This document shows, one piece after another, positions 53,929 to 63,542 of a stretch of 64,000 nt of DNA. Source of the stretch: Gordonia jinghuaiqii (lineage in GTDB: Bacteria > Actinomycetota > Actinomycetes > Mycobacteriales > Mycobacteriaceae); the NCBI RefSeq assembly GCF_014041935.1, contig NZ_CP059491.1, positions 4,030,001 through 4,094,000 of the forward strand. Direction: 5' to 3'. Each line of letters begins with the position of its first letter. Position 1 is the first letter of the stretch. The translations under genes and the position numbers were made by a program. Under the pieces are notes generated by a model that searched no databases, was not told where the DNA came from, and saw nothing but the letters and a program-made list of their open reading frames with translations.

Positions 53929-55395
53929 ATGACCCTTCGTCCCGCATCCGCCTCTGATCTGCTGATCGACGGCAAACTCACCCCAGGCAGCGGCGGGGTC
54001 TTCGACGTCGTCAACCCGGCGACAGAGGAGGTCATCGGGCAGGCAGCCGATGCCACCGCCGCCGACATGGACGCCGCGATCACCGCAGCCCGCAACGCCT
54101 TCGACACCACCGACTGGTCCCGTGACCACGCCTTCCGTGCGCACTGCCTGCGTCAACTGCGCGACGCGCTGCTCGCGCACGCCGACGAGTTCCGCGAACT
54201 CACCATCGCCGAGGTCGGCTGCCCGTCGTTCCTCACCCACGGCCCGCAGTTCGAGGGTCCGGTGACCGATCTCGGGTACTTCGCCGACCTCGCCGAGAGC
54301 TACGAGTGGAGTCGCGACCTCGGCAAGGCCAAGCCCATGGGGATCAAGAACCACCGCGAGCTGCGGTCGGAGGCCATCGGCGTCGTCGGCGCGATCACCC
54401 CGTGGAACTTCCCGCACCAGATCAACTTCGCCAAGATCGGCCCGGCACTCGCGGCCGGCTGCACCGTCGTCCTCAAACCCGCCCCGGACACCCCGTGGTG
54501 CGCGGCGCTCGTCGGCAAGGTCGTCGCCGAGGAGACCGACTTCCCGCCCGGTGTTCTCAACGTCGTCACCTCCACCGACCACGAACTCGGTGCGCAACTG
54601 AGCACCGACCCGCGCGTCGACCTGGTCTCCTTCACCGGCTCCACCGCGACCGGCAAGAAGGTGATGGTCGCCGCCGCGGAAACACTGAAGAAGGTGTTCC
54701 TCGAACTCGGCGGCAAGTCGGCCTTCATCGTGCTCGACGACGCCGACATCGGATCTGCCTGCGCGATGGCCGCTTTCAACGTCGTTACCCATGCCGGTCA
54801 GGGCTGTGCCATCACCACCCGCCTGGTGGTCCCGCGCGAGAAGCTCGACGAGGCGATCGCCGCCACACGCGATGCGTTGGCGGGTCTGCCCGCGGGTGAT
54901 CCCACCGACAGCGGCACCATCTGCGGTCCGGTGATCTCCGCGCGACAGCGCCAGCGCATCGAGTCCTACATCGAACTCGCGCAGCAGGAGGGCGGCACCA
55001 TCGAGATCGGCGGCGGCCGGCCGGCGGACAAGGCCGCCGGGTTCTTCGTCGAACCGACACTCATCTCCGGCCTGGACAACTCGGCACGGGTCGCGCAGGA
55101 AGAGATCTTCGGTCCGGTGCTGGTGATCATCGCCCACGACGGCGACGACGACGCCATCGACATCGCCAACGACTCCCCATACGGCCTGTCCGGCATGGTC
55201 TATGGCACCGACGAAGATCGGATCAACAAGGTGGTCAACGGGGTTCGCACCGGCACCATGGGCATCAACGGCGGCATCTGGTACTCGGCCGACGTACCGT
55301 TCGGCGGCTTCAAACAGTCCGGCATCGGTCGCGAGATGGGTGTCGCCGGGTTCGAGGAGTACCTGGAGACCAAGGCCGTCGCGCGCCCGGCGTGA
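53929..55395 (+). CDS. NAD-dependent aldehyde dehydrogenase (AldA-like)
   Basis: A 488-residue aldehyde dehydrogenase with ITPWNFPHQINF, FTGSTATGKK, catalytic Glu in LELGGKSAF and Cys in HAGQGCAITTR. The ATG at 53929 is preferred because GGAG lies eight bases upstream; the ATG at 53914 has no site. Length and position next to CYP123/CYP51 match the aldA (Rv0768) neighbour recalled from M. tuberculosis. It starts a five-gene operon. Confidence 0.91.
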   Translation: MTLRPASASDLLIDGKLTPGSGGVFDVVNPATEEVIGQAADATAADMDAAITAARNAFDTTDWSRDHAFRAHCLRQLRDALLAHADEFRELTIAEVGCPSFLTHGPQFEGPVTDLGYFADLAESYEWSRDLGKAKPMGIKNHRELRSEAIGVVGAITPWNFPHQINFAKIGPALAAGCTVVLKPAPDTPWCAALVGKVVAEETDFPPGVLNVVTSTDHELGAQLSTDPRVDLVSFTGSTATGKKVMVAAAETLKKVFLELGGKSAFIVLDDADIGSACAMAAFNVVTHAGQGCAITTRLVVPREKLDEAIAATRDALAGLPAGDPTDSGTICGPVISARQRQRIESYIELAQQEGGTIEIGGGRPADKAAGFFVEPTLISGLDNSARVAQEEIFGPVLVIIAHDGDDDAIDIANDSPYGLSGMVYGTDEDRINKVVNGVRTGTMGINGGIWYSADVPFGGFKQSGIGREMGVAGFEEYLETKAVARPA

Positions 55396-55483
55396 CCCCC
55401 TGCTCCCAGGAGCTCGCGACGGGCCCGACACGAAGGGCCGGCACGACGGGGCCACCCACACAATCCACACAGAAAGCAGGACA

Positions 55484-56224
55484 ATGAGTTCAGGACGTTT
55501 CGAGAACAAGACCATCATCGTGACCGGCGCCGCCGGCGGTATCGGTGAGGCCTACGCCCGCGCGCTGGCCGGCGAGGGCGCCAATGTCGTCGTCGCCGAT
55601 CTCGCCGACGAGAAGGGCAAGCAGGTCGCCACCGACATCGGTGGGCTCTATGTCAGCACCGACGTCGCCGACGAGGAGTCGGCCAAGGCGCTCGCGAAGG
55701 CCACCGTCGACGCCTACGGCTCCATCGACGGCCTGGTCAACAACGCCGCGATCTACGGCGGCATGAAACTCGACTTCCTCATCACCGTCCCGTGGGACTA
55801 CTACAAGAAGTTCATGAGCGTGAACCTCGACGGCGCACTCAACGTCACCCGCGCCGTGTACCCGCACATGACCAACGGCGGCGGCGCCATCGTCAACCAG
55901 TCCTCCACCGCCGCATGGCTGTACAGCGGCTTCTACGGTCTGGCCAAGGTCGGGGTCAACGGCCTGACCCAGCAGCTCGCCACCGAACTCGGCGGTCAGA
56001 ACATCCGCGTCAACGCCATCGCCCCGGGCCCCATTGACACCGAGGCCACCCGTACGACCACTCCCAAGGAGATGGTCGCCGACATCGTGAACCGGTTGCC
56101 GCTCAAACGATTCGGCACCCCGGAGGACCTCGTCGGCATGTGCCTGTTCCTGCTCTCGGACGAGGCCGGCTGGATCACCGGCCAGATCTTCAACGTCGAC
56201 GGCGGTCAGGTCATCCGGTCATGA
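55484..56224 (+). CDS. SDR family oxidoreductase (aldA operon)
   Basis: A 246-residue classical SDR with TGAAGGIGEAYA, NNAA, the SSTA serine and YGLAK. AGCAGGA precedes the ATG. It overlaps the next gene (ATGA). Position matches Rv0769. It likely works with the aldehyde dehydrogenase and the beta-hydroxyacid-type dehydrogenase on a shared intermediate. Confidence 0.88.
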   Translation: MSSGRFENKTIIVTGAAGGIGEAYARALAGEGANVVVADLADEKGKQVATDIGGLYVSTDVADEESAKALAKATVDAYGSIDGLVNNAAIYGGMKLDFLITVPWDYYKKFMSVNLDGALNVTRAVYPHMTNGGGAIVNQSSTAAWLYSGFYGLAKVGVNGLTQQLATELGGQNIRVNAIAPGPIDTEATRTTTPKEMVADIVNRLPLKRFGTPEDLVGMCLFLLSDEAGWITGQIFNVDGGQVIRS

Positions 56225-57093
56225 GCGATGTGCGCCTGGGCTATGTCGGCCTCGGGAACATCGGCGGTCCGATGGCCGGCAGCCTGGCCGCCTGGGCCGG
56301 TGGCCTGACCGTCTTCGACCTGTCGGCCGAGGCGATCGCGAAGGTCGTCGGCAAGGGAGCGGCGGCAGCGGACTCGCTCGCCGATCTCGCCGCGGCCACC
56401 GACATCATCGGCGTCTGCGTGTTGAACGACGAGCAGGTCCGGTCGGTGGTGGCCGGGCCCGACGGGCTCCTCGCGGCGGCCCGCCCGGGCACCATCATCA
56501 CCGTGCACTCGACGATCGGGCCGGACACCGCGGTGGACCTGGCCCGACAGTGCGAGGCACGCGGCGTCGTCCTGCTCGACGCCCCGATCTCCGGCGGTGC
56601 GATGGGCGCGGCGTCGGGCCGGCTGGCGATCATGGTCGGCGGTCCGCGTGAGTCGTACGAGAAGTTGAAGGAGCCGTTCGCGCTCACCGCGGACATGCTG
56701 GTCCATGCCGGACCGGACGTCGGGGCGGGCACCAAGATGAAGCTCGCCCGTAACCTGCTCCACTTCATCTCGTTCACGGCCACCACCGAGGCCGCCCGAC
56801 TCGCCGAGGCCGCCGGGATCGACATCACCAAGCTGGGCAAGGTCGTTCGTCACACCGACGCCGTCACCGGCGGTGCCGGCGCGATCATGCTGCGCGAGAG
56901 CACGGCAACACTCGACCCCGATGATCCCTGGTACGGCATCTTCACCGGCGTCCGTACCCTGGGCGAGAAGGACCTGTCTCTCGCCCTCGCGCTGGGAGAC
57001 GAGCTCGGGGTCGATCTCCCCCTGGGCCGGCTCGCCCTGCGTGAGCTTGCCCCCGGACTCGGCGTCCCCCATCTCGAAGGAGAATCCGCATGA
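56221..57093 (+). CDS. 3-Hydroxyisobutyrate dehydrogenase / beta-hydroxyacid dehydrogenase family protein
   Basis: A 290-residue NAD(P)-binding protein: GYVGLGNIGGPMA at the N-terminus, the DAPISGGAMGA substrate loop and GTKMKLARNLLHF with the catalytic Lys. It overlaps both neighbours by four bases. It matches the Rv0770-like position in the aldA operon. The specific hydroxyacid is unknown. Confidence 0.87.
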   Translation: MSDVRLGYVGLGNIGGPMAGSLAAWAGGLTVFDLSAEAIAKVVGKGAAAADSLADLAAATDIIGVCVLNDEQVRSVVAGPDGLLAAARPGTIITVHSTIGPDTAVDLARQCEARGVVLLDAPISGGAMGAASGRLAIMVGGPRESYEKLKEPFALTADMLVHAGPDVGAGTKMKLARNLLHFISFTATTEAARLAEAAGIDITKLGKVVRHTDAVTGGAGAIMLRESTATLDPDDPWYGIFTGVRTLGEKDLSLALALGDELGVDLPLGRLALRELAPGLGVPHLEGESA

Positions 57094-57482
57094 CCCGATC
57101 CAACATCTCCGACGACGCACCCGGCGAGGTACGTAAGCGCGCCCTGGAGAAGATGTCCGAGGTCTACGGCTGGGAGATGAGCGACGGCCCCGGCGACTAC
57201 TTCGCCCACACCGCCGACCAGGTGTTCGGCAACGTCTGGTCGCGCGAGGGCCTCAGCAACCGCGACCGCCGACTGCTGCTGTTCGGGGCACTCGCCGCCT
57301 CCGGACAGATCGACGTCGCCGAGATCCAGGCGGGTGCCGCCCTCGGTAACGGTGAGCTCACGCCCGAACAGCTCGAGGAGATCAGCCTGTTCCTGTGCTA
57401 TTACGTGGGCTGGCCGTTGGGCACGAAGATGCATTTCATGTTCGGCGAGGTGATCAAGAAACACCGGAAGCAGCAACGATGA
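57090..57482 (+). CDS. Carboxymuconolactone decarboxylase family protein
   Basis: A 130-residue helical CMD-like protein with NRDRRLLLFGALAASGQ and the helix LEEISLFLCYYVGWP. It lacks a CxxC AhpD redox pair, so is more like the decarboxylase branch. It overlaps both neighbours (ATGA twice). Rv0771-like position. Confidence 0.85.
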   Translation: MTRSNISDDAPGEVRKRALEKMSEVYGWEMSDGPGDYFAHTADQVFGNVWSREGLSNRDRRLLLFGALAASGQIDVAEIQAGAALGNGELTPEQLEEISLFLCYYVGWPLGTKMHFMFGEVIKKHRKQQR

Positions 57483-58819
57483 ACGCGCACATCGGTTTCC
57501 GCGTCCTGAGCGGCGGCAAAGGGTGCTCGTTGCTGAGCGCCTCGCCGCTGCCCGACCTCGCGGCCGCCGGTTACACCGAGACCGAGTACGCCGCGTCGGG
57601 AACCGCCGAGCGGCTCGTCGGCGACGGGCACACACCGCCCGCCGAGTTCACCACCCGTATCGTCGTACGTCGTCCCACCGACGCCGCCGCGTTCAACGGG
57701 TGTGTCGTCGTCGAATGGCTGAACGTCAGCAGCGGCAACGACGCCGCCCCGGAGTATTCCTATGTCGCAGCCGAACTCGTACGGTCCGGGTACGCGTGGC
57801 TCGGCGTGTCCGCGCAGTACGTCGGCATCGAGGGTGGTGCCGGCTCGGTCGGCGTCGCGACCGGTGAGCCGCAGAGTCTCGCCGCGAAGGACCCCGAACG
57901 CTATGGCGGACTGAGCCATCCGGGTGATGCGTACTGCTACGACATCTTCGCCACGGTCGGCCGCGCGATGCGCGACACCACCACGGAAGGTCACCCGCTC
58001 GCCGGACTCCTGGTGAAGACCGTGCTCGCAGTCGGTGAATCCCAGTCGGCGATGGCGCTGACCACATACGTCAACACCGTCGGCGCGGCACTCGGGGTGT
58101 TCGACGGATACCTCATCCACAGCCGTGCCGCTGCCGGACTGCCCGCGGGCGAGGTCGGCAGCGGCATCGACGTGGGAACCGTCTTCAGCGGTGAACCCAC
58201 CACTCTGCGAACCGATCTCGACTCACCCGTCTTCGTCGTCCAGACCGAGACCGATGTGCTCACCAACTTCGGCTACCACGTCGTCCGCCAGCCGGACACC
58301 GAACGCCTGCGGGTGTGGGAGATCGCCGGTACCGCGCACGCCGATCTCCACCAGGTCGGTGATTTCGAGGAGTTCCTCGGTTGCCCCGATCCGGTGAACC
58401 GGGGCCAGCAGCGGTTCGTGCTGCGTGCAGCGTTACGACACCTGCGCGCATGGTCCGAGGGCGGTGATCCGCCTCCGGTCGCCGAGCCGTTGCAGCTGCG
58501 CACTGCCTCGGCGGCCGAGCCGGAGTTCGAGCTCGACGACATCGGCAATGTCCTCGGCGGTGTCCGCACACCGTGCGTCGATGCACCCACCCAGGTGCTG
58601 AGTGGGATCGTGCGAGAACCGGTGTCGCGGATCTGCCTGTTGTTCGGGTCGACGTCCCCGGTCGACGGCGACATACTCGCGGCTCGATACGGAACCCGCG
58701 AGGAGTACGAGAAGCACTATCGCAGCGCGGCCGACGCCGCCATCGCGAACGGCTTCATCGTGGTGGAGGACCGCGAGGAACTCATCGCCGACGCCAATCC
58801 CGAGCTCATTCCGGACTGA
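57479..58819 (+). CDS. Alpha/beta-hydrolase domain-containing protein
   Basis: A 446-residue protein resembling the alpha/beta hydrolase domain family that processes bulky esters. The expected nucleophile is in AVGESQSAMAL, and His in AGTAHADLHQV is a likely catalytic base. A Cys-containing GCPDP and PCVDAP follow. No signal peptide. The ATGA overlap with the CMD gene makes it the last gene of the aldA operon. Confidence 0.75.
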   Translation: MNAHIGFRVLSGGKGCSLLSASPLPDLAAAGYTETEYAASGTAERLVGDGHTPPAEFTTRIVVRRPTDAAAFNGCVVVEWLNVSSGNDAAPEYSYVAAELVRSGYAWLGVSAQYVGIEGGAGSVGVATGEPQSLAAKDPERYGGLSHPGDAYCYDIFATVGRAMRDTTTEGHPLAGLLVKTVLAVGESQSAMALTTYVNTVGAALGVFDGYLIHSRAAAGLPAGEVGSGIDVGTVFSGEPTTLRTDLDSPVFVVQTETDVLTNFGYHVVRQPDTERLRVWEIAGTAHADLHQVGDFEEFLGCPDPVNRGQQRFVLRAALRHLRAWSEGGDPPPVAEPLQLRTASAAEPEFELDDIGNVLGGVRTPCVDAPTQVLSGIVREPVSRICLLFGSTSPVDGDILAARYGTREEYEKHYRSAADAAIANGFIVVEDREELIADANPELIPD

Positions 58820-58874
58820 CTGCGCGTCCCATCCACCGCCGCCGTCTCGGCGACCCGACTACTCCTTCCAGAAT

Positions 58875-59116
58875 CACGATGACTCCAACGCTGCCGGCGG
58901 CGCCGAGGACCCCTCGATCACGACCCTGGCCGACCTCGCGGGCAAGAAGATCGGCGTGCCGAAAGCCCCGATGGGTACTCGGAGGAGCCGTTTCCGGCCC
59001 GTGCCGTCGAACTCCTCACCGGCACCAAGACGTTCCTCGTCGAGCAGGGCAGCATCAAGAAGGACTTCGAGCTCGAGACCTGGTTCGAGCGCCCGTCGGC
59101 CGGGGCCAACCCGTGA
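58875..59116 (+). pseudogene. Frameshifted relic, probably of an ABC solute-binding protein
   Basis: One frame reads SITTLADLAGKKIGVPKAPM (58914-58973 region), a pattern seen in sulfonate/nitrate-type binding proteins. Just after it another frame continues as YSEEPFPARAVELLTGTKTF and FLVEQGSIKKDFELETWFE to a stop at 59114-59116. The joint has a two-base shift near 58972, and most of the usual gene is missing. No start codon or ribosome site is seen. Confidence 0.45.
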
Positions 59117-59120
59117 CGGG

Positions 59121-59189
59121 ACCACGATCCATCCCGTGGTCCTGGCCGAGCGGGCAGCGAACATCGAGGAGATCTCGGGTGGCCGCCAG
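59121..59189 (+). pseudogene. Luciferase-like monooxygenase fragment
   Basis: About 23 codons read TTIHPVVLAERAANIEEISG then GR, the typical LLM segment HPVxLAERAAxLDxLSGGR, but the frame then degenerates. Together with the preceding relic it suggests loss of an SsuA/SsuD-like pair. Confidence 0.5.
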
Positions 59190-59271
59190 GATCGACCTGA
59201 TCAGCGCGGTGTGATCCGGCGCGTGCGGCCCTCGGCAGCCGACGACGTACTGGTCTCTGCGCTCCCCGACG

Positions 59272-60444
59272 TCAGCTGGTGGCCCGGCGGGGTTGCGCAT
59301 CGCGGTCCGGCCGTGGCGGCGGTTCACCGAGGAACTCGTCGGTGGCGTGCCGGATGTCGGTCGAGATCGCATGCCCCACATGGCTCCCGGGGTACCAGTG
59401 GATTCGTCCGCCCCAGTGTTGGTGCAGTTGCTGGGCCGCCGTCACCGACGTCACCCGGTCGTTGAGAGCCGCCACCACCATCCGCCGTTCCGGGGCGGCC
59501 ACCGGTTGCACCGACAGCGGGTTGGTGATCGAGGCCACCGCACGGACCGGGTCGCTGCGCATCAGCGTCGCCAGGTACTGCCCCTTGGAACCGCCACGCT
59601 CCATGTGGTGGGCGAGGGTCGCATGCATCTCCAGCATCGGCACCACCGCGAGCACCGAACTGATCCGCGCATCCATCGACGCGACCATGGCGGCGATCGG
59701 ACCACCCAGAGATGTTCCGGCGATGGAGATGTCGGCGGGGTCGTGGCTCTGGATCCACGTGATCAGGGAACGGATCTCGGCGATCGCCCGGATGGTGATC
59801 ACGGTGTTCACGAGCGGATCGAAACCCGGGTAGGCCACCGTCTTCACGCGGCGGGCACCATGCGCGGGCAGCACCGGGAACACCACGTCGTAGCCCAGTT
59901 TGTTGTAGAGGTGTGCGGCTCGGAAGGCGTAGAGATCGTCGGCGCGGCCCTGCGCGGCGCCGTGTACCCAGATCAGCCAGCGACGGCCCGCACGGCGACG
60001 GGTGAGGACACGCATCGACCCGATTCCGTCGGAGTAGGGGTCGAGGGCGGCCACCGAAGGTGGCATGTGCGCGTCCACCGAGTAGTCGATGTGCTGGAAC
60101 GACGTGGCGCCGAAGACCTTACGGTCGCGGGACAGGATACGTGGCGGCCCGGGTTCACGATGGACGCCGGCCGGACCCAACCGTCTGAACTCGTCGGCGA
60201 CGTCGGCGCACCGCGCGACCCAGTCCTCGACCGACTCGATGGGCGGGATGTCCCGTATCACCGAGTTGATCGCGATGAACAACTCGTCGACGGCCGTCTC
60301 GCCGATCATGCGCGGCCCGCAGTTCGCAGGCGGGATGCCCGCGTCCGGATCGCCGCGACCTGCCGCCCGCGAGCTTCCGACAGCTCGCGGCAGCACTCCG
60401 GCGAACAATCCGAGACGAGCTGCTCCTGACTCCCAGTCGATCAA
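59272..60444 (-). CDS. Alpha/beta hydrolase family protein with TTG start
   Basis: A 390-residue hydrolase with the oxyanion-type LIWVHGAAQGRADD, nucleophile elbow AGTSLGG and catalytic His in SHVGHAI, and Asp in ALNDRV. The best start is a TTG at 60444: it overlaps the WS/DGAT stop as TTGA and has AGGAGG four to five bases upstream; an ATG at 60309 is the next candidate. It follows the WS/DGAT gene and may hydrolyse or shuttle acyl groups from wax esters or triacylglycerol. Confidence 0.8.
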   Translation of the reverse strand: MIDWESGAARLGLFAGVLPRAVGSSRAAGRGDPDAGIPPANCGPRMIGETAVDELFIAINSVIRDIPPIESVEDWVARCADVADEFRRLGPAGVHREPGPPRILSRDRKVFGATSFQHIDYSVDAHMPPSVAALDPYSDGIGSMRVLTRRRAGRRWLIWVHGAAQGRADDLYAFRAAHLYNKLGYDVVFPVLPAHGARRVKTVAYPGFDPLVNTVITIRAIAEIRSLITWIQSHDPADISIAGTSLGGPIAAMVASMDARISSVLAVVPMLEMHATLAHHMERGGSKGQYLATLMRSDPVRAVASITNPLSVQPVAAPERRMVVAALNDRVTSVTAAQQLHQHWGGRIHWYPGSHVGHAISTDIRHATDEFLGEPPPRPDRDAQPRRATS

Positions 60445-61871
60445 CTGGCCTCCTGTGCGATTTCGCTGACGCCGAGTGCGCCTGCTGCTTCGTCGACCGC
60501 TTCGGCCACCCGCAACAGGAACCGAGCGGGGTCGGGCATCGATTCGGGGGTGGCGATGAGGCCCATGCTGAGCTTTCCTGCATAGCTGTATGCGGTGAGG
60601 TTGACGTCGGCGGGCGCGATCGCGAGTGCGAACGAGATCCAGTCCACGACCTCGACGTCCCCGACCCACCGCGTGGTGCGCGGACCCGGCAGGTTGGCAG
60701 TGGTGATGTTGTTCATCACCCGCGGGGCGCGGTGGGCGGCGAGCCCACGGAACACCGGACCGAGACGGCCGGTGTAGGTCGCGAGCTTCTCGGTGAGTTC
60801 GAAACCGACATCTCGTCGGCAGCGCACGGTCGCCGCACAGCTCTCGCCGGTGGCCCGGATGCGCTCGACCGGATCGGCGAGGTCCGACCTCAGGTATGCC
60901 ATCGCAGTGGCGATCCCGTTTCCGTGGACGCGAGTGGACGCGAGGTCCTTGGCCACACCGAAGATGGTCACCGAGGTGGTGGGCTCCTCACCGCGCGCGA
61001 TGAGCTCGTTCCGGATCGCACCGGCGATGACGCCGTGGAGTGCCCCGTTCACGGTGGTGCCCGCCGCCAGCGCGATGCGCTGGATCGCAGCCAGTGAGAT
61101 GTCACGCGAGGCGCAGACGCGTCGGTCCCCACTTCGCGCATTGAAACTCGTCCGGCGCACCGTCAGCGGCTTCGGGATCAGCTCGCCGTTCGCGGCTCCG
61201 CGCTTGGCCGACACCGCCCGCCGAAGCGCCGAGGCGGCCGACGGCAGCCCACGGAGGAGCTTCCACGATTCCGAACGTGCTGCGCGCAGGAGGGCCCGGT
61301 GGTCGTGGCCGGCGTGCCCGGTACCGATCGGTGCGGGAGCGACCTTCTCCCCGGCGCCGCCGGTGGAGGCCATGAACATGTTGAGCGCGGCGACGCCGTC
61401 TGCGATGGCATGGTGGACCCGCACCACAATGGCCTGTCGACCACCGGCGAGCCCGTGAACGAGGGTCAGTGCCCACAACGGATGGCTGCGGTCCAGCTGC
61501 CGGACCGCGAGTTCGGACAGCACCGCGTCGAGGTCGGTACGTTCACCGGGACCGGCGACCCACGTCTCGTCGAGGTGGCGCGCCACGTCGAAGTCGGTGT
61601 CGGGCACCCAGAACGGTCGCGCGCTGTATCCGCGTGCCCACTCCAGCCGTTGCGTCGCCCGCGGGAACATCCCGAGGTAGCCGGGCAGGACGTCGGCGAG
61701 CTCATCGAGAGTCAGCGGCCGGCCTCGACGCTCGGTGTCCAGAATGGCCACCTTCAGCGTGTGCATCGGCGTCGACGGCGACTCCATGTTCAGCATCAGC
61801 GCGTCGGGTCCGGTCATCCGTTCGCCGCCCTCCGGCCGGGTCGTGCGGTGGATATGCGTCACGGAATGCAT
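60441..61871 (-). CDS. Wax ester synthase / diacylglycerol acyltransferase (WS/DGAT)
   Basis: A 476-residue bacterial WS/DGAT that makes triacylglycerol or wax esters from acyl-CoA. The catalytic motif VRVHHAIADG (HHxxxDG) is present near residue 150, and NITTANLPGPR and the C-terminal SYAGKLSMGLI are family landmarks. AAAGGTGAG lies before the ATG at 61871; an in-frame ATG at 61817 is possible. It starts three bases after the fadD stop, so acyl-CoA made by FadD could feed it. Confidence 0.9.
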   Translation of the reverse strand: MHSVTHIHRTTRPEGGERMTGPDALMLNMESPSTPMHTLKVAILDTERRGRPLTLDELADVLPGYLGMFPRATQRLEWARGYSARPFWVPDTDFDVARHLDETWVAGPGERTDLDAVLSELAVRQLDRSHPLWALTLVHGLAGGRQAIVVRVHHAIADGVAALNMFMASTGGAGEKVAPAPIGTGHAGHDHRALLRAARSESWKLLRGLPSAASALRRAVSAKRGAANGELIPKPLTVRRTSFNARSGDRRVCASRDISLAAIQRIALAAGTTVNGALHGVIAGAIRNELIARGEEPTTSVTIFGVAKDLASTRVHGNGIATAMAYLRSDLADPVERIRATGESCAATVRCRRDVGFELTEKLATYTGRLGPVFRGLAAHRAPRVMNNITTANLPGPRTTRWVGDVEVVDWISFALAIAPADVNLTAYSYAGKLSMGLIATPESMPDPARFLLRVAEAVDEAAGALGVSEIAQEAS

Positions 61872-61874
61872 GGT

Positions 61875-63524
61875 TCAGCTCACCTTTCGCTCGAAGTCGG
61901 CGGGTTTCAGGTCGCGCTTGAGGACCTTGCCGGTGGCGTTTCGGGGCAGTTCGTCGAGGAAGTGGACGTCGCGCGGCACCTTGAATCCGGCGAGCTGTTC
62001 GCGAACGTGCCCGCAGATCTGGTCGGCACCGATGGACGCCTGCGGGGCGCGGACGACGTAGGCGGCCAGTCGCTGTCCGAACTTGTCGTCGTCGACGCCG
62101 ATCACCGCGACCTCGGTGATCTCGTCGAGTTCACCGATCACCTGCTCCACCTCGAGGGGGTAGACGTTCTCGCCGCCGGAGACGATCATCTCGTCGTCGC
62201 GACCGACCACGAACAGACGGCCGTTCTCGTCGAGGCGTCCCACGTCGCCGGAGACCATGTATCCGTCACTGAAACTCTTGGTGTCGGAGCTGGTGTAACC
62301 GTCGAACCCGGAGTTGTTCGCGACCACGATGCGACCGATCTCGCCGGTCGGCAGTGCTCGGTCCTCGTCGTCGAGGATGCGGATGCTGGTGCCTGCCAGT
62401 GGCCGACCGGCGGTGTCGGGCGCGATCCGCAGGTCCTGGGGGGTCGCGGTGCTGATGAGCCCGGCCTCGGTGGCGTTGTAGCTGTTGTAGACCACGTCGC
62501 CGTAGCGATCGAGGAAGGAGAGCAGTGCGTCGGTGCGCATCCGCGAGCCGCTCGCCGTGGCGAAGCGCAGTGTCGGCATCGGGTGGGCGTCGAGGGTCTC
62601 GGCCGGGAGATCGGTGATGCGCTCGAGCATCACCGGGACCACGGCGAGCCCCGTGGCGCCGTGCTCGCGAACCAGATCGAGGGTGGCCTCGGGGTCGAAG
62701 CGCCGGCGCATGATCATCGTGCAGGTCAGGGTCGCGGCGATCGCCACCTGACCGAAGCCCCAGGCATGGAAGATCGGTGCGGCGATGACGGTGGATTCAC
62801 CTGCACGCCAGGGGATTCGGTCGAGCATGGCGGCCAGCGAGGCGATGTCTGTGCTGCCACCCCGGCGCGCGCCCTTCGGGGCGCCGGTGGTGCCGGAGGT
62901 CAGCAGCACGATGCGGCCGGCACGTTCCGGACGGGCAGGTCGTGCGCCGGCATGTGCGGCGATCAGCGAATCGACGGTGTCACCGTCGACAGCGTCGCCC
63001 TCGGTCCAGGCATGGATGCGTCGAAGATCCGGAAGTCGTTGCGCAGCAGGCTCGATGATCGCCTCGAACTCGTCGTCGGCGATCAGCACGTCGGCCTGTT
63101 CGCGCTCCAGGACATCGGCCAGTTGCGGTCCGGCGAAACCGGTGTTGAGAAGCACGGCGTCGGCGCCGAGCCGGGAGGTCGCGGCGAGAGCCTCGATGAG
63201 GCCACGATGGTTGCGGCACAGGATGGCGACTGTCGTGACGGGCCTGCCGGGCAGCTCGCCGAGTCCGACGGCGAGTGCGTCACATCGGGCGTCGAGCTCG
63301 CCCCACGTGAGGTCGCCCGCCTCGTCGATGAGGGCCAGTCCCTTGGGATCTCGGGCGGCGGCCAGGCCGATACCGCTCACCGGTGACGCACCGCCGTGAC
63401 GGCGCAGGTTGAGTCCCATGCGGATGTAGCGGTCGATCCGCAGCGAACCGAGAAATCCGCTGCGGACGAGCGTTCGAACGAGCCACACGTAGGTCGTGAC
63501 GCGATCGCGCAGTGTCGTGATCAT
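61875..63524 (-). CDS. Acyl-CoA synthetase (FadD)
   Basis: A 549-residue fatty-acid-CoA ligase with LLTSGTTGAPKGA (P-loop), YNATEAG, DGYMVSGDVGRLDENGR, and GKVLKRDLKP (catalytic Lys). An N-terminal hydrophobic/basic segment of about 45 residues may lead it to membranes. It lies between the acyltransferase and WS/DGAT genes. Substrate length not resolved. Confidence 0.9.
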   Translation of the reverse strand: MITTLRDRVTTYVWLVRTLVRSGFLGSLRIDRYIRMGLNLRRHGGASPVSGIGLAAARDPKGLALIDEAGDLTWGELDARCDALAVGLGELPGRPVTTVAILCRNHRGLIEALAATSRLGADAVLLNTGFAGPQLADVLEREQADVLIADDEFEAIIEPAAQRLPDLRRIHAWTEGDAVDGDTVDSLIAAHAGARPARPERAGRIVLLTSGTTGAPKGARRGGSTDIASLAAMLDRIPWRAGESTVIAAPIFHAWGFGQVAIAATLTCTMIMRRRFDPEATLDLVREHGATGLAVVPVMLERITDLPAETLDAHPMPTLRFATASGSRMRTDALLSFLDRYGDVVYNSYNATEAGLISTATPQDLRIAPDTAGRPLAGTSIRILDDEDRALPTGEIGRIVVANNSGFDGYTSSDTKSFSDGYMVSGDVGRLDENGRLFVVGRDDEMIVSGGENVYPLEVEQVIGELDEITEVAVIGVDDDKFGQRLAAYVVRAPQASIGADQICGHVREQLAGFKVPRDVHFLDELPRNATGKVLKRDLKPADFERKVS

Positions 63525-63542
63525 CGTCGATCTCCTTGGTGG

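Larger units (their letters stand above)
58820..59271. other. Intergenic region with gene relics
   Basis: These 452 bases separate the aldA operon from the convergent hydrolase operon. No intact gene is present, but fragments of a solute-binding protein and a luciferase-like monooxygenase can be read on the plus strand. Confidence 0.55.

Noticed and set aside
61299..63386. 695-codon plus-strand open frame
   Set aside because: Antisense to WS/DGAT and fadD, with no recognisable domain.
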